This document shows, piece by piece, positions 37,431-49,286 of a DNA stretch of 64,000 nt (its first letter is position 1; the number at the start of each line of letters is the position of its first letter). The DNA lies in assembly GCA_019187105.1 (NCBI GenBank), contig JABAQM010000001.1, forward strand, positions 372,001-436,000, written 5' to 3'. The notes under the pieces were generated by a model that searched no databases, had not been told where the DNA came from, and saw nothing but the letters and a program-made list of their open reading frames with translations. The position numbers were made by a program, and so were the translations under genes. The DNA comes from Fimbriimonadaceae bacterium. GTDB taxonomy: Bacteria > Armatimonadota > Fimbriimonadia > Fimbriimonadales > Fimbriimonadaceae.

Positions 37431-37841
37431 TTACTCCTTCTCGATATTGGGGCGATCGACAAAGACTTCGCCGCTTTTCTTGGCGTAGCGCACGATCTGG
37501 TCGCCTTCCTTTCGGCGCCCGATTCTCGTGCCCTTGTTCGTCTTGGGATCTATCACCATCACATTGCTGATATGAATAGGTACGGGGATCTTAAACCGAG
37601 CCGACCGTTCGCCTTGCATCTTAGCCTTGCGATGCTTGACGGCGGCATTCAATGGTATCGGTTGATCCTCGTTCTCCGGATTGGTTTGAAGGATGATAAC
37701 CTTCTCTTCCTTCGGACTGACGGCTGCCACGAAGCCAATCTGGCCCTTGTCCTTGCCGGCGATGATAACGACCTGATCGCCCTTGCGGACTTTCGGCTTT
37801 ACGTGCTGGCTGAGTCTTTTAAGTTCGGCTTTTGTCGGCAT
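37431..37841 (-). CDS. rplX: Ribosomal protein uL24
   Basis: 136 residues against about 105 in most bacteria, with extensions at both ends (HVKPKVRKGDQV at the start; a basic then acidic tail ending FVDRPNIEKE). It is an early assembly protein of the large subunit. The KOW motif (VRKGDQVVIIAGKDKGQIG) identifies it. It follows rplN with 2 bp between, in the conserved order rpsQ-rplN-rplX-rplE. Confidence 0.95.
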   Translation of the reverse strand: MPTKAELKRLSQHVKPKVRKGDQVVIIAGKDKGQIGFVAAVSPKEEKVIILQTNPENEDQPIPLNAAVKHRKAKMQGERSARFKIPVPIHISNVMVIDPKTNKGTRIGRRKEGDQIVRYAKKSGEVFVDRPNIEKE

Positions 37842-37843
37842 GG

Positions 37844-38215
37844 TTAGAGCACCTCCGGCGCGAGAGAGACAATCTTCATAAAGTTGGCATCTCGCAGTTC
37901 ACGGGCAACCGGTCCAAAAATGCGCGTGCCCTTTGGTTCCAGGTTTGCCGGGTTGATGACCACGCATGCATTGTCGTCGAAGCGCAGAGTCGAGCCATCG
38001 GCGCGTCGGATCGGCTTCTTGGTCCTTACGATGACCGCCTTGATGACGTCGCCCTTCTTGACCGGCATATTCGGCGTGGCGACCTTTACGGCGCCGACGA
38101 TCACGTCGCCCACGCCTCCATAGCGTGGCTGCGAGCCTTTAAGAACGCGGATGCACATCACTTCGCGCGCTCCCGAGTTGTCGGCTACCTTTAGTCTGGT
38201 GAACTGCTGAATCAT
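37844..38215 (-). CDS. rplN: Ribosomal protein uL14
   Basis: 123 residues, usual length. It begins [20 protein letters not shown] and contains [20 protein letters not shown] and [20 protein letters not shown], all family blocks. It binds 23S rRNA near the subunit interface (bridge B5/B8). It is located between rpsQ (20 bp upstream) and rplX. Confidence 0.97.
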   Translation of the reverse strand: MIQQFTRLKVADNSGAREVMCIRVLKGSQPRYGGVGDVIVGAVKVATPNMPVKKGDVIKAVIVRTKKPIRRADGSTLRFDDNACVVINPANLEPKGTRIFGPVARELRDANFMKIVSLAPEVL

Positions 38216-38235
38216 TGTCTTTTCCTAGCTGGCGC

Positions 38236-38517
38236 TTACTTCACCTTCTCGATGATTCGAGTGACCCGCCATCGCTTGTCCCGACTCAGCGGCCGCGTCT
38301 CCATAAGCTCCACGGTGTCGCCGACGTCGCAGGCGTGCAGGTCATGCGCCTTAAACTTCTCCGTCTTGATTACGGTCTTGCGGTAAAGCGGGTGCTGGAC
38401 GCGCCGCTCGATCTTCACCACGACCGTTTTATCCATCTTGTTTGAAACCACCACCCCTTGGCGAACCTTACGGCGGTTCCTGGCTTCGTTCTGACTGTTC
38501 ACTGCGTCATTTGCCAT
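38236..38517 (-). CDS. rpsQ: Ribosomal protein uS17
   Basis: 93 residues, usual length. The OB-fold protein binds the 5' domain of 16S r[23 protein letters not shown], the [20 protein letters not shown] segment and [18 protein letters not shown] identify it. A short charged extension of about 14 residues precedes the core. It is 9 bp downstream of rpmC. Confidence 0.96.
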   Translation of the reverse strand: MANDAVNSQNEARNRRKVRQGVVVSNKMDKTVVVKIERRVQHPLYRKTVIKTEKFKAHDLHACDVGDTVELMETRPLSRDKRWRVTRIIEKVK

Positions 38518-38526
38518 GTTTCGAAA

Positions 38527-38736
38527 TTAGGCTTTCCCTTCCTTCTGCTTTTCCGCGATGACTGTCAGCACGCGGGCAATGTTGTGCCGGCGAATCTTGA
38601 GGCTCGCCGTGTCGGTAAGTTGTCGGAAGACGAGGTCGCGTCGAGCCTTGAAGAGGTCGGCGCGCTCCTGGCGCACCATCTCTTCCAGCTCGGTAACGGT
38701 CTTACTCTTCAGTTCTGCTGCTTTGAAGTGCTTCAT
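38527..38736 (-). CDS. rpmC: Ribosomal protein uL29
   Basis: 69 residues. The two-helix hairpin protein sits near the peptide exit tunnel. [20 protein letters not shown] opens it and [20 protein letters not shown] is the typical second helix, ending [16 protein letters not shown]. Its start overlaps the rplP stop (38733-38736, ATGA-type). Confidence 0.96.
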   Translation of the reverse strand: MKHFKAAELKSKTVTELEEMVRQERADLFKARRDLVFRQLTDTASLKIRRHNIARVLTVIAEKQKEGKA

Positions 38737-39338
38737 TCGACTGGCGCCTCCGTGTCTTCGCTTGCCGACTCACCGCCCGTAGCGGGCTCTGGATCCGGCA
38801 TTCCCTCTGCCGTCGCACGCTCTTCCTGAACTTCCAGTTCGGTCAGCGGCTCAGACTCGAAATCCTCCGCCGTGCGCTTGATCGCGTAGACCCTGCCTTC
38901 GATGTTGTGCTCGCTCAGTACGCCTGCGGCATCGGCTTCGGCTCTGGTCATGAACTTCGTTCGGATCGGCAGCTTGTGCTGGGCCAGTCGCATGGCTTCC
39001 TTGGCGACCTCAACCGGAACCCCGTTCATTTCGAACATGATTCGGCCGGGCTTCACCACGGCAACCCAACCCTCGACCGGCGCCTTACCCTTGCCCATTC
39101 GCTGTTCGAGAGGCTTCTTAGTGAACGGCTTGTCCGGGAAGATGCGAATCCAAACTTTGCCGCCGCGCTTGATGTGGCGGGTCATGGCAATTCGGGCCGC
39201 TTCGATTTGTCGACTGGTGATCCAGGCCGGATCCATCGCGACAAGAGCGTAATCGCCGAACGACAGGGTGTTGCCGCGAGTGGCCTGTCCAGCCATTCGA
39301 CCTCGGTGCTGCTTGCGGTGTTTTACGCGCTTAGGCAT
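38733..39338 (-). CDS. rplP: Ribosomal protein uL16 with acidic C-terminal tail
   Basis: 201 residues from the ATG at 39338 ([17 protein letters not shown], the universal start), against about 138-145 usually. It shapes the A-site tRNA binding region of the large subunit. [20 protein letters not shown] and [16 protein letters not shown] are conserved. From about residue 145 an extension of some 55 residues follows, rich in Glu, Ala and Thr ([15 protein letters not shown] and on). A second ATG 6 bp upstream is possible. The start lies inside the last codons of rpsC. Confidence 0.95.
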   Translation of the reverse strand: MPKRVKHRKQHRGRMAGQATRGNTLSFGDYALVAMDPAWITSRQIEAARIAMTRHIKRGGKVWIRIFPDKPFTKKPLEQRMGKGKAPVEGWVAVVKPGRIMFEMNGVPVEVAKEAMRLAQHKLPIRTKFMTRAEADAAGVLSEHNIEGRVYAIKRTAEDFESEPLTELEVQEERATAEGMPDPEPATGGESASEDTEAPVE

Positions 39339-40140
39339 TAACATCTGGGGTCACCTCCGTGGTGGCGGCTGCCGGCTCTGCGGGAGGAGCAGCTTCTGCC
39401 GTTAACAGGGCCGATTCGGGCTGTGGCTCGGCGGCCGGCGCGTCTGCCGGCTTGCGGGCGGGTCGCACTGGCGCCTCCAGCGCCTGTCGGTGTCGCTCTG
39501 GGAGGACTTCTCCCTTGTAGATCCACACCTTGACGCCGACCGACCCATAAATCGTGAAGGCGGTTGCGACGCCGTAGTCGATGTCCGCGCGGAGCGTATG
39601 GAGCGGCACCTTGCCAACCTTGTCCATCTCGGTTCGGGCAATGTCGGAGCCGTTGAGGCGCCCGCTAACCATAACCTTGATGCCGCGACCGTTCATGCGG
39701 AGGCAGCGAGTCATGGCTTGGCGCATGGCACGACGGTGGGAAACGCGGCGCTCGAGCTGAATGGCGATGTTCTCGGCGACCAGTTGAGCGTCCAGTTCCG
39801 GCTGTCGAACTTCCGACACGTTCACCTGGGCCACGGATGTCGTGTCGGTCTTTCGGACCATTCGGTTGAGCTTGTTGGTCAGGTCGTCGATACCCTTTCC
39901 GCCACGGCCAATAATCGCGCCAGGCCGGGAGGTGAAAATGTTCACCTTGATCCGGTTTGCCGCCCGCTCGATTTCAACGCGTGAGACGTTGCCGGTGCCG
40001 ACGTGCTTTCGAATTTCGCTGCGGATTTCGTGATCCTGCTTCAGCGCTTCGGCATAGCCTTTCTTCTTGAAGAACCAGTGGCTGTCCCATCCGCGGATGA
40101 CACCGATTCTAAAACCTGTTGGATGTATTTTTTGGCCCAA
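39331..40140 (-). CDS. rpsC: Ribosomal protein uS3 with low-complexity C-terminal tail
   Basis: 269 residues against 210-230 usually. KH-domain protein at the mRNA entry of the 30S subunit. [20 protein letters not shown] is the universal N terminus; the KH motif [13 protein letters not shown] and the C-terminal [12 protein letters not shown] and [14 protein letters not shown] are intact. About 50 residues of Ala/Pro/Glu-rich sequence follow ([12 protein letters not shown] onward). It starts 5 bp after rplV. Confidence 0.96.
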   Translation of the reverse strand: MGQKIHPTGFRIGVIRGWDSHWFFKKKGYAEALKQDHEIRSEIRKHVGTGNVSRVEIERAANRIKVNIFTSRPGAIIGRGGKGIDDLTNKLNRMVRKTDTTSVAQVNVSEVRQPELDAQLVAENIAIQLERRVSHRRAMRQAMTRCLRMNGRGIKVMVSGRLNGSDIARTEMDKVGKVPLHTLRADIDYGVATAFTIYGSVGVKVWIYKGEVLPERHRQALEAPVRPARKPADAPAAEPQPESALLTAEAAPPAEPAAATTEVTPDVNA

Positions 40141-40145
40141 TTCGT

Positions 40146-40787
40146 TTACTCCGCCTTCTTTTCCTGTTCGCTTAGTTCCTCAGTCGGAGCATGCTCCTCA
40201 ACTGGGGCTGCCTCTTCGGCTGCGGCCGCCGGCTCTGCTTCGGCCACGGCTTCTTCGATGACCTCGGGTTGAGCCTCTGCAACTACGTCTTCCGTCGACA
40301 CCGCCTCGACTGGCTCCGAACCTTCAATCTCTGCAGCCGGAGCTTCGGCAGTGGCCGCTTCCGCCCCGCCCTTCTTCTTTGCCGCCTTCTTGGGGGCATC
40401 GAACTTCGGCCGAGCTTTCGGCTTAGTGCCGTGAGCCTTCACCGCCTCTTCTGGCTCGTAGTCCTCGAGGATTACGGTGATGTGGCTCATCTTCTTGTTG
40501 ATGCGGTTGCCGCGGCCCATCGATCGCTGGCTGATTCGCTTCAGAACCGGGCCCTCATCGATGTTGATTCGGCTGATTCTCAGCATATCGGCCGAGACGC
40601 CATGGTTCTCTTGCGCATTCGCAATCGCGCTGACCAGAACCTTTCGCAGCAAGAACGCACCCTTGCTGGGATGGAAACGCAGCAGGTGCGCGCTTTCCAC
40701 GGCCGGTCGTCCCTTGACCTCCCGAGCGACGATGCGCACTTTTCTCGGCTGCACCCGAATAAATTTTGCTACCGCTTTAACTTCCAT
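40146..40787 (-). CDS. rplV: Ribosomal protein uL22 with long acidic tail
   Basis: 213 residues, nearly twice the usual ~110. The first 110 residues are the normal globular part and hairpin lining the exit tunnel (KFIRVQPRKVRIVAREVKGR, then RISQRSMGRGNRINKKMSHI). The remaining ~100 residues are Ala/Glu/Lys-rich, opening EAVKAHGTKPKARPKFDAPK and ending TEELSEQEKKAE. The tail would lie on the solvent side. It is located between rpsS (27 bp) and rpsC (5 bp). Confidence 0.95.
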   Translation of the reverse strand: MEVKAVAKFIRVQPRKVRIVAREVKGRPAVESAHLLRFHPSKGAFLLRKVLVSAIANAQENHGVSADMLRISRINIDEGPVLKRISQRSMGRGNRINKKMSHITVILEDYEPEEAVKAHGTKPKARPKFDAPKKAAKKKGGAEAATAEAPAAEIEGSEPVEAVSTEDVVAEAQPEVIEEAVAEAEPAAAAEEAAPVEEHAPTEELSEQEKKAE

Positions 40788-40814
40788 CGTTCCATCTCCG
40801 CGACACCGCCGCGT

Positions 40815-41102
40815 TTACTTAAGCTTTAACCCCCGCTCTGGCAGCGATCCACCGTGGCCCCGATAGGTTCGGGTCGGTACGAACTCGCCCAGCTTGTGAC
40901 CGATCATGTTCTCCGTAACGAAGACGGGCATGTGCTTCATGCCGTTGTGGACGGCGAACGTGTGCCCGATCATCTCCGGCGTGATCGTCGACCGCCTAGA
41001 CCAAGTCTTGACAATCTTCTTCTCGTTCTTGTCGTTCATCTCGTTCACCTTTTTCATCAGGTGATCGTCGACGAAGAATCCCTTTTTGATGCTGCGTGCC
41101 AT
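40815..41102 (-). CDS. rpsS: Ribosomal protein uS19
   Basis: 95 residues. It binds the 3' major domain of 16S rRNA with S13 at the head. [19 protein letters not shown] and [20 protein letters not shown] followed by [18 protein letters not shown] identify it. It is 42 bp downstream of rplB, in the standard order. Confidence 0.97.
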   Translation of the reverse strand: MARSIKKGFFVDDHLMKKVNEMNDKNEKKIVKTWSRRSTITPEMIGHTFAVHNGMKHMPVFVTENMIGHKLGEFVPTRTYRGHGGSLPERGLKLK

Positions 41103-41144
41103 AAGTTCAGGTTTAGAGTTGCCTGCCGTTACCGGCGGAAGGCG

Positions 41145-41978
41145 TTACTTCTTGTTTCGCCTCCTGACGATAAATCGATTGGTGCGCTTGTTCGAGCGAG
41201 TTTTCTCGCCAAGCGCCTTGTTGCCCCATCGGTCGACCGGACCCTTCTTGCGTCCAACCGGCGACTTGGCTTCGCCACCACCATGTGGGTGGTCGCGTGG
41301 TGATTTGACCACGCCGCGAACGTGCGGTTTACGGCCGAGGCCGCGATTTTTGCCTGCCTTGCCGATCTGCTCGTTCTCATGGTCGGAATTGCCGACCTCG
41401 CCAACCGTGGCGCGGCAAGTGTAATGGACCATTCGCATCTCACCGCTCGGAAGGCGGAGGGTAACGTACGTTCCTTCCTTGGCCATCACCTGAGCGGCAG
41501 CGCCGGCGGAGCGGACGATCTGTCCGCCGCGCTTGGGGCTGAGCTCGATATTGTGGACCATGGTACCGAGCGGGATATTCCGAAGCTCGAGAGCGTGGCC
41601 CGGCAAGATGTCGGCCCCCTCTCCGCTTCGAATCATCGCACCGACTTCCAAATTCTTGGGCGCCAAGATGTAGCGCTTCTCACCGTCGAGGTAGTGGAGG
41701 AGCGCGATGCGGCAGGTTCGGTTCGGATCGTATTCGATTGCGGCAACCTTGGCGTCGATGCCATCCTTGTTCCGCTTGAAGTCGATCACGCGATACCGGC
41801 GACGGTTGCCGCCACCCCGGTTGAAACTGGTGGTGCGACCGGTGTGGTTGCGTCCGCCGGACTTTTTGATGCCTTTCGTGAGGCTCTTTTCCGGCTTCCC
41901 TTTGCTGAGCTCCTCGTAGGTCGAAACAATCTGGTGGCGACGACCTGGTGAGGTTGGTTTTAAGCGCTTAACGGCCAT
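41145..41978 (-). CDS. rplB: Ribosomal protein uL2
   Basis: 277 residues, usual length. It is required for subunit association and lies near the peptidyl transferase centre. [40 protein letters not shown] and the conserved [20 protein letters not shown] (with the functionally important His) identify it. It ends with a basic tail FIVRRRNKK. Three base pairs separate it from rplW. Confidence 0.97.
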   Translation of the reverse strand: MAVKRLKPTSPGRRHQIVSTYEELSKGKPEKSLTKGIKKSGGRNHTGRTTSFNRGGGNRRRYRVIDFKRNKDGIDAKVAAIEYDPNRTCRIALLHYLDGEKRYILAPKNLEVGAMIRSGEGADILPGHALELRNIPLGTMVHNIELSPKRGGQIVRSAGAAAQVMAKEGTYVTLRLPSGEMRMVHYTCRATVGEVGNSDHENEQIGKAGKNRGLGRKPHVRGVVKSPRDHPHGGGEAKSPVGRKKGPVDRWGNKALGEKTRSNKRTNRFIVRRRNKK

Positions 41979-41981
41979 GGT

Positions 41982-42329
41982 TTAGACTCCGTAATCCTCC
42001 AAAACTTGGCCGGGCGCGAGTGTAATAATCGCCTTCTTCCAATCCGGCTTCTTTCCTTTGAAGCGAAAACTTACGCGGCGGGACTTGCCCTTGTTCTTTA
42101 TCGTTCGAACACTGGTGACCGCAATTCCAGAGTCCGATTTCTTCTTGCCGGCGTTGTAGATGCTTTCGATCGCCTGCTTGATCTCGATCTTGTTCGCATT
42201 GGGTGCGACGACAAAGGTGTACTTTCGCACGATGTCCTTCTCGTTCTGAACCTTTGGATCGCCCATGCTAAGCGTCATGGTGCGCTCGGTAATGTGCGGC
42301 CTGATGACGATGAGATGCGGGTCTTTCAC
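41982..42329 (-). CDS. rplW: Ribosomal protein uL23
   Basis: 115 residues from a GTG. It sits at the tunnel exit and docks trigger factor and SRP. HITERTMTLSMGDPKVQNEK, KYTFVVAPNANKIEIKQAIE and NKGKSRRVSFRFKGKKPDWK are family blocks. The GTG overlaps the rplD stop (GTGA). The insert between ITERTM and KYTF is a little longer than in E. coli. Confidence 0.95.
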   Translation of the reverse strand: MKDPHLIVIRPHITERTMTLSMGDPKVQNEKDIVRKYTFVVAPNANKIEIKQAIESIYNAGKKKSDSGIAVTSVRTIKNKGKSRRVSFRFKGKKPDWKKAIITLAPGQVLEDYGV

Positions 42330-42994
42330 TTTGCCCAGACCTCCTCGATGCGAAGCAATGCGTCCTTCTCCATCACGATTTTGTGTGCAACCAACAGATC
42401 ACGGGTTGAAAAGGTATCGGTCTTGGTTGCGTCCTTCCCCTCCTCGATCCGGCTTGGTGCGGTCTTGATCGTTACGTTTGCGATGTTTCGAAAAGCCTTG
42501 TAGGTGACCTCGTCGTACTGCGGAAGAATCACGAGCACGCGCTTGACGTCAGTGACCCCGAGCGTTTTCAGCGCGGCAGCCGCCTCCTTGGTCTTTGGTG
42601 TGGCTTGGGCCAGTCCCTCCGTCACGATAAGGTCTCCTGCATCGATCTTGGCCTTCAGGGCGCCGAGAATGGCCGATTGCCGTTCCTTCCGGTTGACCTT
42701 CTTGTCATAGTCCCGGGGCTTGACTGCCAGTGCCATGCCGCCGTGGGCGTAGTGCGGTGATCGAATGGACCCCTGCCGGGCATTTCCAGTCTTCTTTTGG
42801 CGGTAGGGCTTGCGGCCTCCACCACGGACTTCGCTGCGGGTCTTCGCTGCCTGCGTACCTTGGCGGGCATTGGCCTCTTCCGCGACGACGGTGCGGTGCA
42901 GGGTCGTGTCGCTGGCGGTCGCGTTGGCAATCTTGTCGGCGAGCTTGTGCTTTCCGCCTTTACCTTTCAGTCCTTGAATCTCGAGCTCAGCCAT
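42326..42994 (-). CDS. rplD: Ribosomal protein uL4
   Basis: 222 residues, usual length. It lines the exit tunnel; in some bacteria it represses its own operon by binding the leader. The extended loop RQGTQAAKTRSEVRGGGRKP followed by RQKKTGNARQGSIRSPHYAH is conserved, as is the C-terminal FRNIANVTIKTA. It follows rplC by 3 bp and overlaps rplW by 4 nt. The long rplC leader upstream could be a target for autoregulation (inference). Confidence 0.96.
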   Translation of the reverse strand: MAELEIQGLKGKGGKHKLADKIANATASDTTLHRTVVAEEANARQGTQAAKTRSEVRGGGRKPYRQKKTGNARQGSIRSPHYAHGGMALAVKPRDYDKKVNRKERQSAILGALKAKIDAGDLIVTEGLAQATPKTKEAAAALKTLGVTDVKRVLVILPQYDEVTYKAFRNIANVTIKTAPSRIEEGKDATKTDTFSTRDLLVAHKIVMEKDALLRIEEVWAK

Positions 42995-42997
42995 GGC

Positions 42998-43624
42998 TTA
43001 GTTGACCTCCTTGTTGATCGTTACCAGGCTGCCGTTCGGTCCAGGAACGCTGCCGTCAACGAGCAGGAGATTCCGCTCGGCGTCGATCTTCACAATTTTA
43101 AGGCCCTTCTGGGTTACGCGGTCTGTTCCCATGTGGCCGGGCTTACGGGTGCCCTTGAAAACGCGCTGTGGACCGGTCGCACCGCTGGACAGCGGTCGGC
43201 GATGGGTCATGTAGCCGTGCGTCATGTGCTGGCCGGCGAAGCCGTATCGCTTCACGCCTCCCTGGAACCCACGACCCTTGCTGATGCCGACGACGGAAAC
43301 GTCCTCGCCCTCTTGGAAGATATCGACGCCGATTTCTTGGCCGAGCTCGAAAGAGGCCGTGTCGTTTACGCGGAACTCCCGGAGAGTGCGAAGGTTCTTG
43401 GCAAGGCCAGCCTTCTTCAGGTGTCCGAACTTCGGCCAGGTGAGGTGCTTGTCACTGACATCGCCAAACCCGACCTGAACGGCCTGATAGCCGTCCTTTT
43501 CGTCGGTCTTGAGCTGAGTCACGTAGACGGGTCCGGCCTGTATGACCGTTACCGGCACCATTCGACCTTCGTCGTCGAACAGATGCGTCATCCCTATTTT
43601 CGTGCCGAGGATCCCCGGTAGCAT
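42998..43624 (-). CDS. rplC: Ribosomal protein uL3
   Basis: 208 residues from the ATG at 43624, which has AAGGAG six bases upstream and gives the family start MLPGILGTKIGMTHLFDDEG; the in-frame extension to 43651 is unsupported. Early assembly protein near the peptidyl transferase centre. SKGRGFQGGVKRYGFAGQHM-type and HRRPLSSGATGPQRVFKGTR segments identify it. It is the first gene of the rplC-to-rplE operon, preceded by its own promoter and a ~200-nt leader rather than by a directly linked rpsJ. Confidence 0.96.
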   Translation of the reverse strand: MLPGILGTKIGMTHLFDDEGRMVPVTVIQAGPVYVTQLKTDEKDGYQAVQVGFGDVSDKHLTWPKFGHLKKAGLAKNLRTLREFRVNDTASFELGQEIGVDIFQEGEDVSVVGISKGRGFQGGVKRYGFAGQHMTHGYMTHRRPLSSGATGPQRVFKGTRKPGHMGTDRVTQKGLKIVKIDAERNLLLVDGSVPGPNGSLVTINKEVN

Positions 43625-43803
43625 GCAATCTCCTTGTTCGTAGCGTTGCAAGGCGCATCAGCCGAACTTCGGCACGCGAAAGCGAGCCGAAATGGACGTC
43701 AAAAACGCCTTGTCGGTCAGCGTCATGATCGAATTGACTCTGTGCCGTTGCCCGAAACTGCTACTCGGGTCGGTCCGCCACGCTCGATCGTCGAAGCCGC
43801 CGT

Positions 43804-43824
43804 GTTCACGGTGTTTCCGTGAAC
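43804..43824 (-). promoter_or_regulatory. 5'-terminal hairpin of the rplC leader
   Basis: Perfect 8-bp stem GTTCACGG/CCGTGAAC with a five-base loop. It begins at the position where transcription from the rplC promoter would start (about 43824), so it would be the very 5' end of the mRNA. About 180 nt of untranslated leader follow down to 43625, with no gene. Confidence 0.6.
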
Positions 43825-43830
43825 CTGCAG

Positions 43831-43860
43831 ATCATACCACCGCCTAGCATAAAAGTTCAA
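43831..43860 (-). promoter_or_regulatory. Promoter of the rplC-rplE operon
   Basis: On the minus strand TTGAAC (43860-43855), an 18-bp spacer and TATGAT (43836-43831): a near-consensus sigma-70 promoter located after the rpsJ terminator. Confidence 0.75.
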
Positions 43861-43905
43861 GGGCCGGTGGTTTCGGGGGCCAGACTTCCGTACTCGGAAA
43901 CGAAA

Positions 43906-43929
43906 GCGACCTCGCAAAAGCGAGGTCGC
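43906..43929 (-). terminator. Terminator after rpsJ
   Basis: Perfect 10-bp stem GCGACCTCGC/GCGAGGTCGC with a four-base loop, followed on the minus strand by TTTCGTTTCC. It separates rpsJ from rplC. Confidence 0.8.
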
Positions 43930-43949
43930 CCCAACAAATTGGCAAGATT

Positions 43950-44258
43950 CTAAAGTTTGATTTCGATATCGATGCCGCTGGGTAGGTCCAGCCGCATCAG
44001 CGCATCGATCGTCTTGTTGGTCGGCTCATGAATGTCGATCAGCCGGTTGTGGGTGCGCAGCTCGAAGTGCTCCATCGACTCCTTGTCGATGTGCGGTCCT
44101 CGAATCACGCAGAACTTGCGGATGCTGGTCGGCAACGGAATGGGTCCGCTGATCCGCGCGCCGGTCCGCTTGGCGGTATCGGTGATCTTCTCGGCCGATT
44201 GGTCGAGAATCCGATGGTCGTAGGCGCGCAGCCGAATTCTAACTTTGGGTCCCTTCAT
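43950..44258 (-). CDS. rpsJ: Ribosomal protein uS10
   Basis: 102 residues, usual length. Head protein of the 30S subunit, also the NusE transcription factor. [40 protein letters not shown] and [20 protein letters not shown] are diagnostic. It is normally the first gene of the S10 operon. Here it lies 54 bp after tuf with a terminator hairpin in between, and a second terminator follows it. Its start codon is 11 nt after the T-run of the tuf terminator, leaving no room for its own promoter, so it must be expressed by read-through or from inside tuf. Confidence 0.97.
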   Translation of the reverse strand: MKGPKVRIRLRAYDHRILDQSAEKITDTAKRTGARISGPIPLPTSIRKFCVIRGPHIDKESMEHFELRTHNRLIDIHEPTNKTIDALMRLDLPSGIDIEIKL

Positions 44259-44269
44259 GAGTCTTCTTC

Positions 44270-44301
44270 AAAAAAAGAACCCCTGAGGCTTGCTCAGGGG
44301 T
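44270..44301 (-). terminator. Terminator/attenuator between tuf and rpsJ
   Basis: Perfect 9-bp stem ACCCCTGAG/CTCAGGGGT with a five-base loop, followed on the minus strand by TCTTTTTTT. It lies directly after tuf and ends 11 nt before the rpsJ start codon. Confidence 0.85.
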
Positions 44302-44312
44302 CGCTCGTTTCC

Positions 44313-45539
<1,227 letters not shown>

Positions 45540-45649
45540 TTGTCTGTTCTGTCTTCGTCCTTAATTTTTTCCGCGTCAGGGGGGCAGGCCCTCGCCAACT
45601 TATCCACGGCACATTTCTGAACCGAGGACCGGCATAAGATTGAGCCAGG

Positions 45650-45679
45650 ATTTTACCCGTTTTTGTGGACCGCAAGCAA
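45650..45679 (-). promoter_or_regulatory. tuf promoter
   Basis: On the minus strand TTGCTT (45679-45674), an 18-bp spacer and TAAAAT (45655-45650), leaving a leader of about 105 nt before the tuf ATG. Confidence 0.6.
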
Positions 45680-45730
45680 CCTTCGGCCAAGGGGCCCCGT
45701 CTTAACTTGCCTGGCTAGGATCTAGGTTAG

Positions 45731-46525
45731 CTAAAGGGCTCGCAGAATCCTTAAAATCCGCTCCCAGGAATCCGCGCGGGCTTTCTTGTTCCCGGGCTGA
45801 GCATCCGGCATTTGTCCCGCCCGCATGTAGCCGTGGCCAGCGCCTTCATAGGTTACCGGCTCGTATCGCTTCCCCGCGCTGCTCATAAGCTTCTCGCTTT
45901 CGGGAATCGTGGCATTGATACGGGCGTCGTTGCTTCCATAGAAGCCGTATACCGGCGCCGAGATTTTTGCGATGAGGTCGCGGTCGGTCGGACCGGAACC
46001 GTAAAACACCAAAGCGGCCTTGATGTCGCTACGCTGGGTGGCATACCGAAACGCTTGCGTGCCGCCCCAACAAAAGCCTCCCACCACGACCTTGCCATTC
46101 GATGCCGGCAACTTCATGCCGTAATCAACCGCTGCGTTCAGGTCCCCCGTGACCTGGTCGGGAGCTAGGCCGCTGATCGCTTCTCTTGCCTTGCCAACGT
46201 CCTCGAACGAATCGGTTCGGCCGCCGCCGGGACCCATGCCGCTCAAGAAATCGGGAGCGATCGCGATAAATCCCTCCTTGGCAAACTGGTCGGCCATCGA
46301 CATGACCCAGTCCGTCATTCCCATGATCTCGTGGATGAGGACGACAACGGTCGCTTTCTCTTTCTTCTCTGGATAGACGACAAACGCCTTAACCGTGCGG
46401 GCGCCGTTCTTGAGGTCCACCCACTCTTGATGACGCGGGGAATCTTCGAGGTCCTTCTTAGCCCAGTCCTGTCCTTGTGAAGCCGAAGCGAGCAAGACGC
46501 CAAGCAAGCAAATACACCATCTCAT
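45731..46525 (-). CDS. Exported dienelactone hydrolase family protein
   Basis: 264 residues with a signal peptide (1-19, ending QGQ). Alpha/beta-hydrolase of the dienelactone hydrolase type, with Cys nucleophile. The triad is visible: Cys152 in GGFCWGG, Asp200 in GSNDARI and His231 in GAGHGYMRAG. The oxyanion/strand region is VVVLIHEIMGMTDWV. The family hydrolyses dienelactones and other esters; the natural substrate here is unknown, and the signal peptide points to an extracytoplasmic one. It lies between the fusA-side exported gene and tuf, both minus, and ends about 50 bp upstream of the tuf promoter. Confidence 0.88.
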   Translation of the reverse strand: MRWCICLLGVLLASASQGQDWAKKDLEDSPRHQEWVDLKNGARTVKAFVVYPEKKEKATVVVLIHEIMGMTDWVMSMADQFAKEGFIAIAPDFLSGMGPGGGRTDSFEDVGKAREAISGLAPDQVTGDLNAAVDYGMKLPASNGKVVVGGFCWGGTQAFRYATQRSDIKAALVFYGSGPTDRDLIAKISAPVYGFYGSNDARINATIPESEKLMSSAGKRYEPVTYEGAGHGYMRAGQMPDAQPGNKKARADSWERILRILRAL

Positions 46526-46572
46526 GAAGTTAGTCTACGTTGGATTGCAAACTTTTCGGACTTCGCGCCAAG

Positions 46573-47115
46573 CTACTTCGTCTTCGTGCGGTCCGGCATC
46601 TTCATGGCCATCAGTTCTTTCTCAACCTTGGGTCCGTTTTGCTTTAGCCACTGGGACATTGCCTCGCCGACCTTCGCTCCATAGATCCTATGGGAATAGA
46701 CCAACGACGCTCCGGCCTTGCCGTTCATCACAAACCGGGCAAACGCCGCTTCTTGAAAATCCGGCCTCCCAAACACCACCACGATCAGGTGCTCCGCGGG
46801 ACGCTTCTCCGTGCGGGGAACGGACGAAGTGTTCACCACAAGGGCTTGGTCCTGTTTGTAGGTCTCGAGCACGCCATTGGCGGCCTGCGCCAGCCCGTCG
46901 CCATCTCTAACATGGGGATAGTCGTTAATGGTAATCATGTCCGTCCACTTCTTGAGGTCCGACTGTCCCTTGGGAGTGAACTCGCTAAGATTGCCTTTGC
47001 TGTAGCGCGCCACATAAGCTTGGCCGCGGAAGTTGAAAGCCGCCTGAAGCGGAGGCACTCCGGGAGACAGCGAGAGCACGACACCAAAAGCAATGGCTAG
47101 CATGGTGCTAGCCAT
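46573..47115 (-). CDS. Exported hypothetical protein
   Basis: 180 residues with a signal peptide (about 1-25, ending LQA-A). No family recognised. The mature part is mixed alpha/beta with an internal VVVFGRPDFQEAAFARFVMN segment and a Lys-rich end (ELMAMKMPDRTKTK). It lies between fusA (24 bp upstream) and the hydrolase gene in the same direction. A perfect inverted repeat covers the two possible start codons (47115 and 47103), which could limit translation initiation. No Shine-Dalgarno is apparent. Confidence 0.65.
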   Translation of the reverse strand: MASTMLAIAFGVVLSLSPGVPPLQAAFNFRGQAYVARYSKGNLSEFTPKGQSDLKKWTDMITINDYPHVRDGDGLAQAANGVLETYKQDQALVVNTSSVPRTEKRPAEHLIVVVFGRPDFQEAAFARFVMNGKAGASLVYSHRIYGAKVGEAMSQWLKQNGPKVEKELMAMKMPDRTKTK

Positions 47116-47116
47116 T
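47092..47116 (-). promoter_or_regulatory. Hairpin covering a start codon
   Basis: AATGGCTAGC/GCTAGCCATT, a perfect 10-bp inverted repeat with a five-base loop. The ATG at 47115 lies in its 5' arm on the mRNA and the alternative ATG in the loop, so the folded mRNA would hide the initiation site. Confidence 0.55.
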
Positions 47117-47139
47117 GTAACCGACTTCGAGAACGCAGC

Positions 47140-49269
<2,130 letters not shown>

Positions 49270-49286
49270 TGCTTCAGCTCAAAAAA

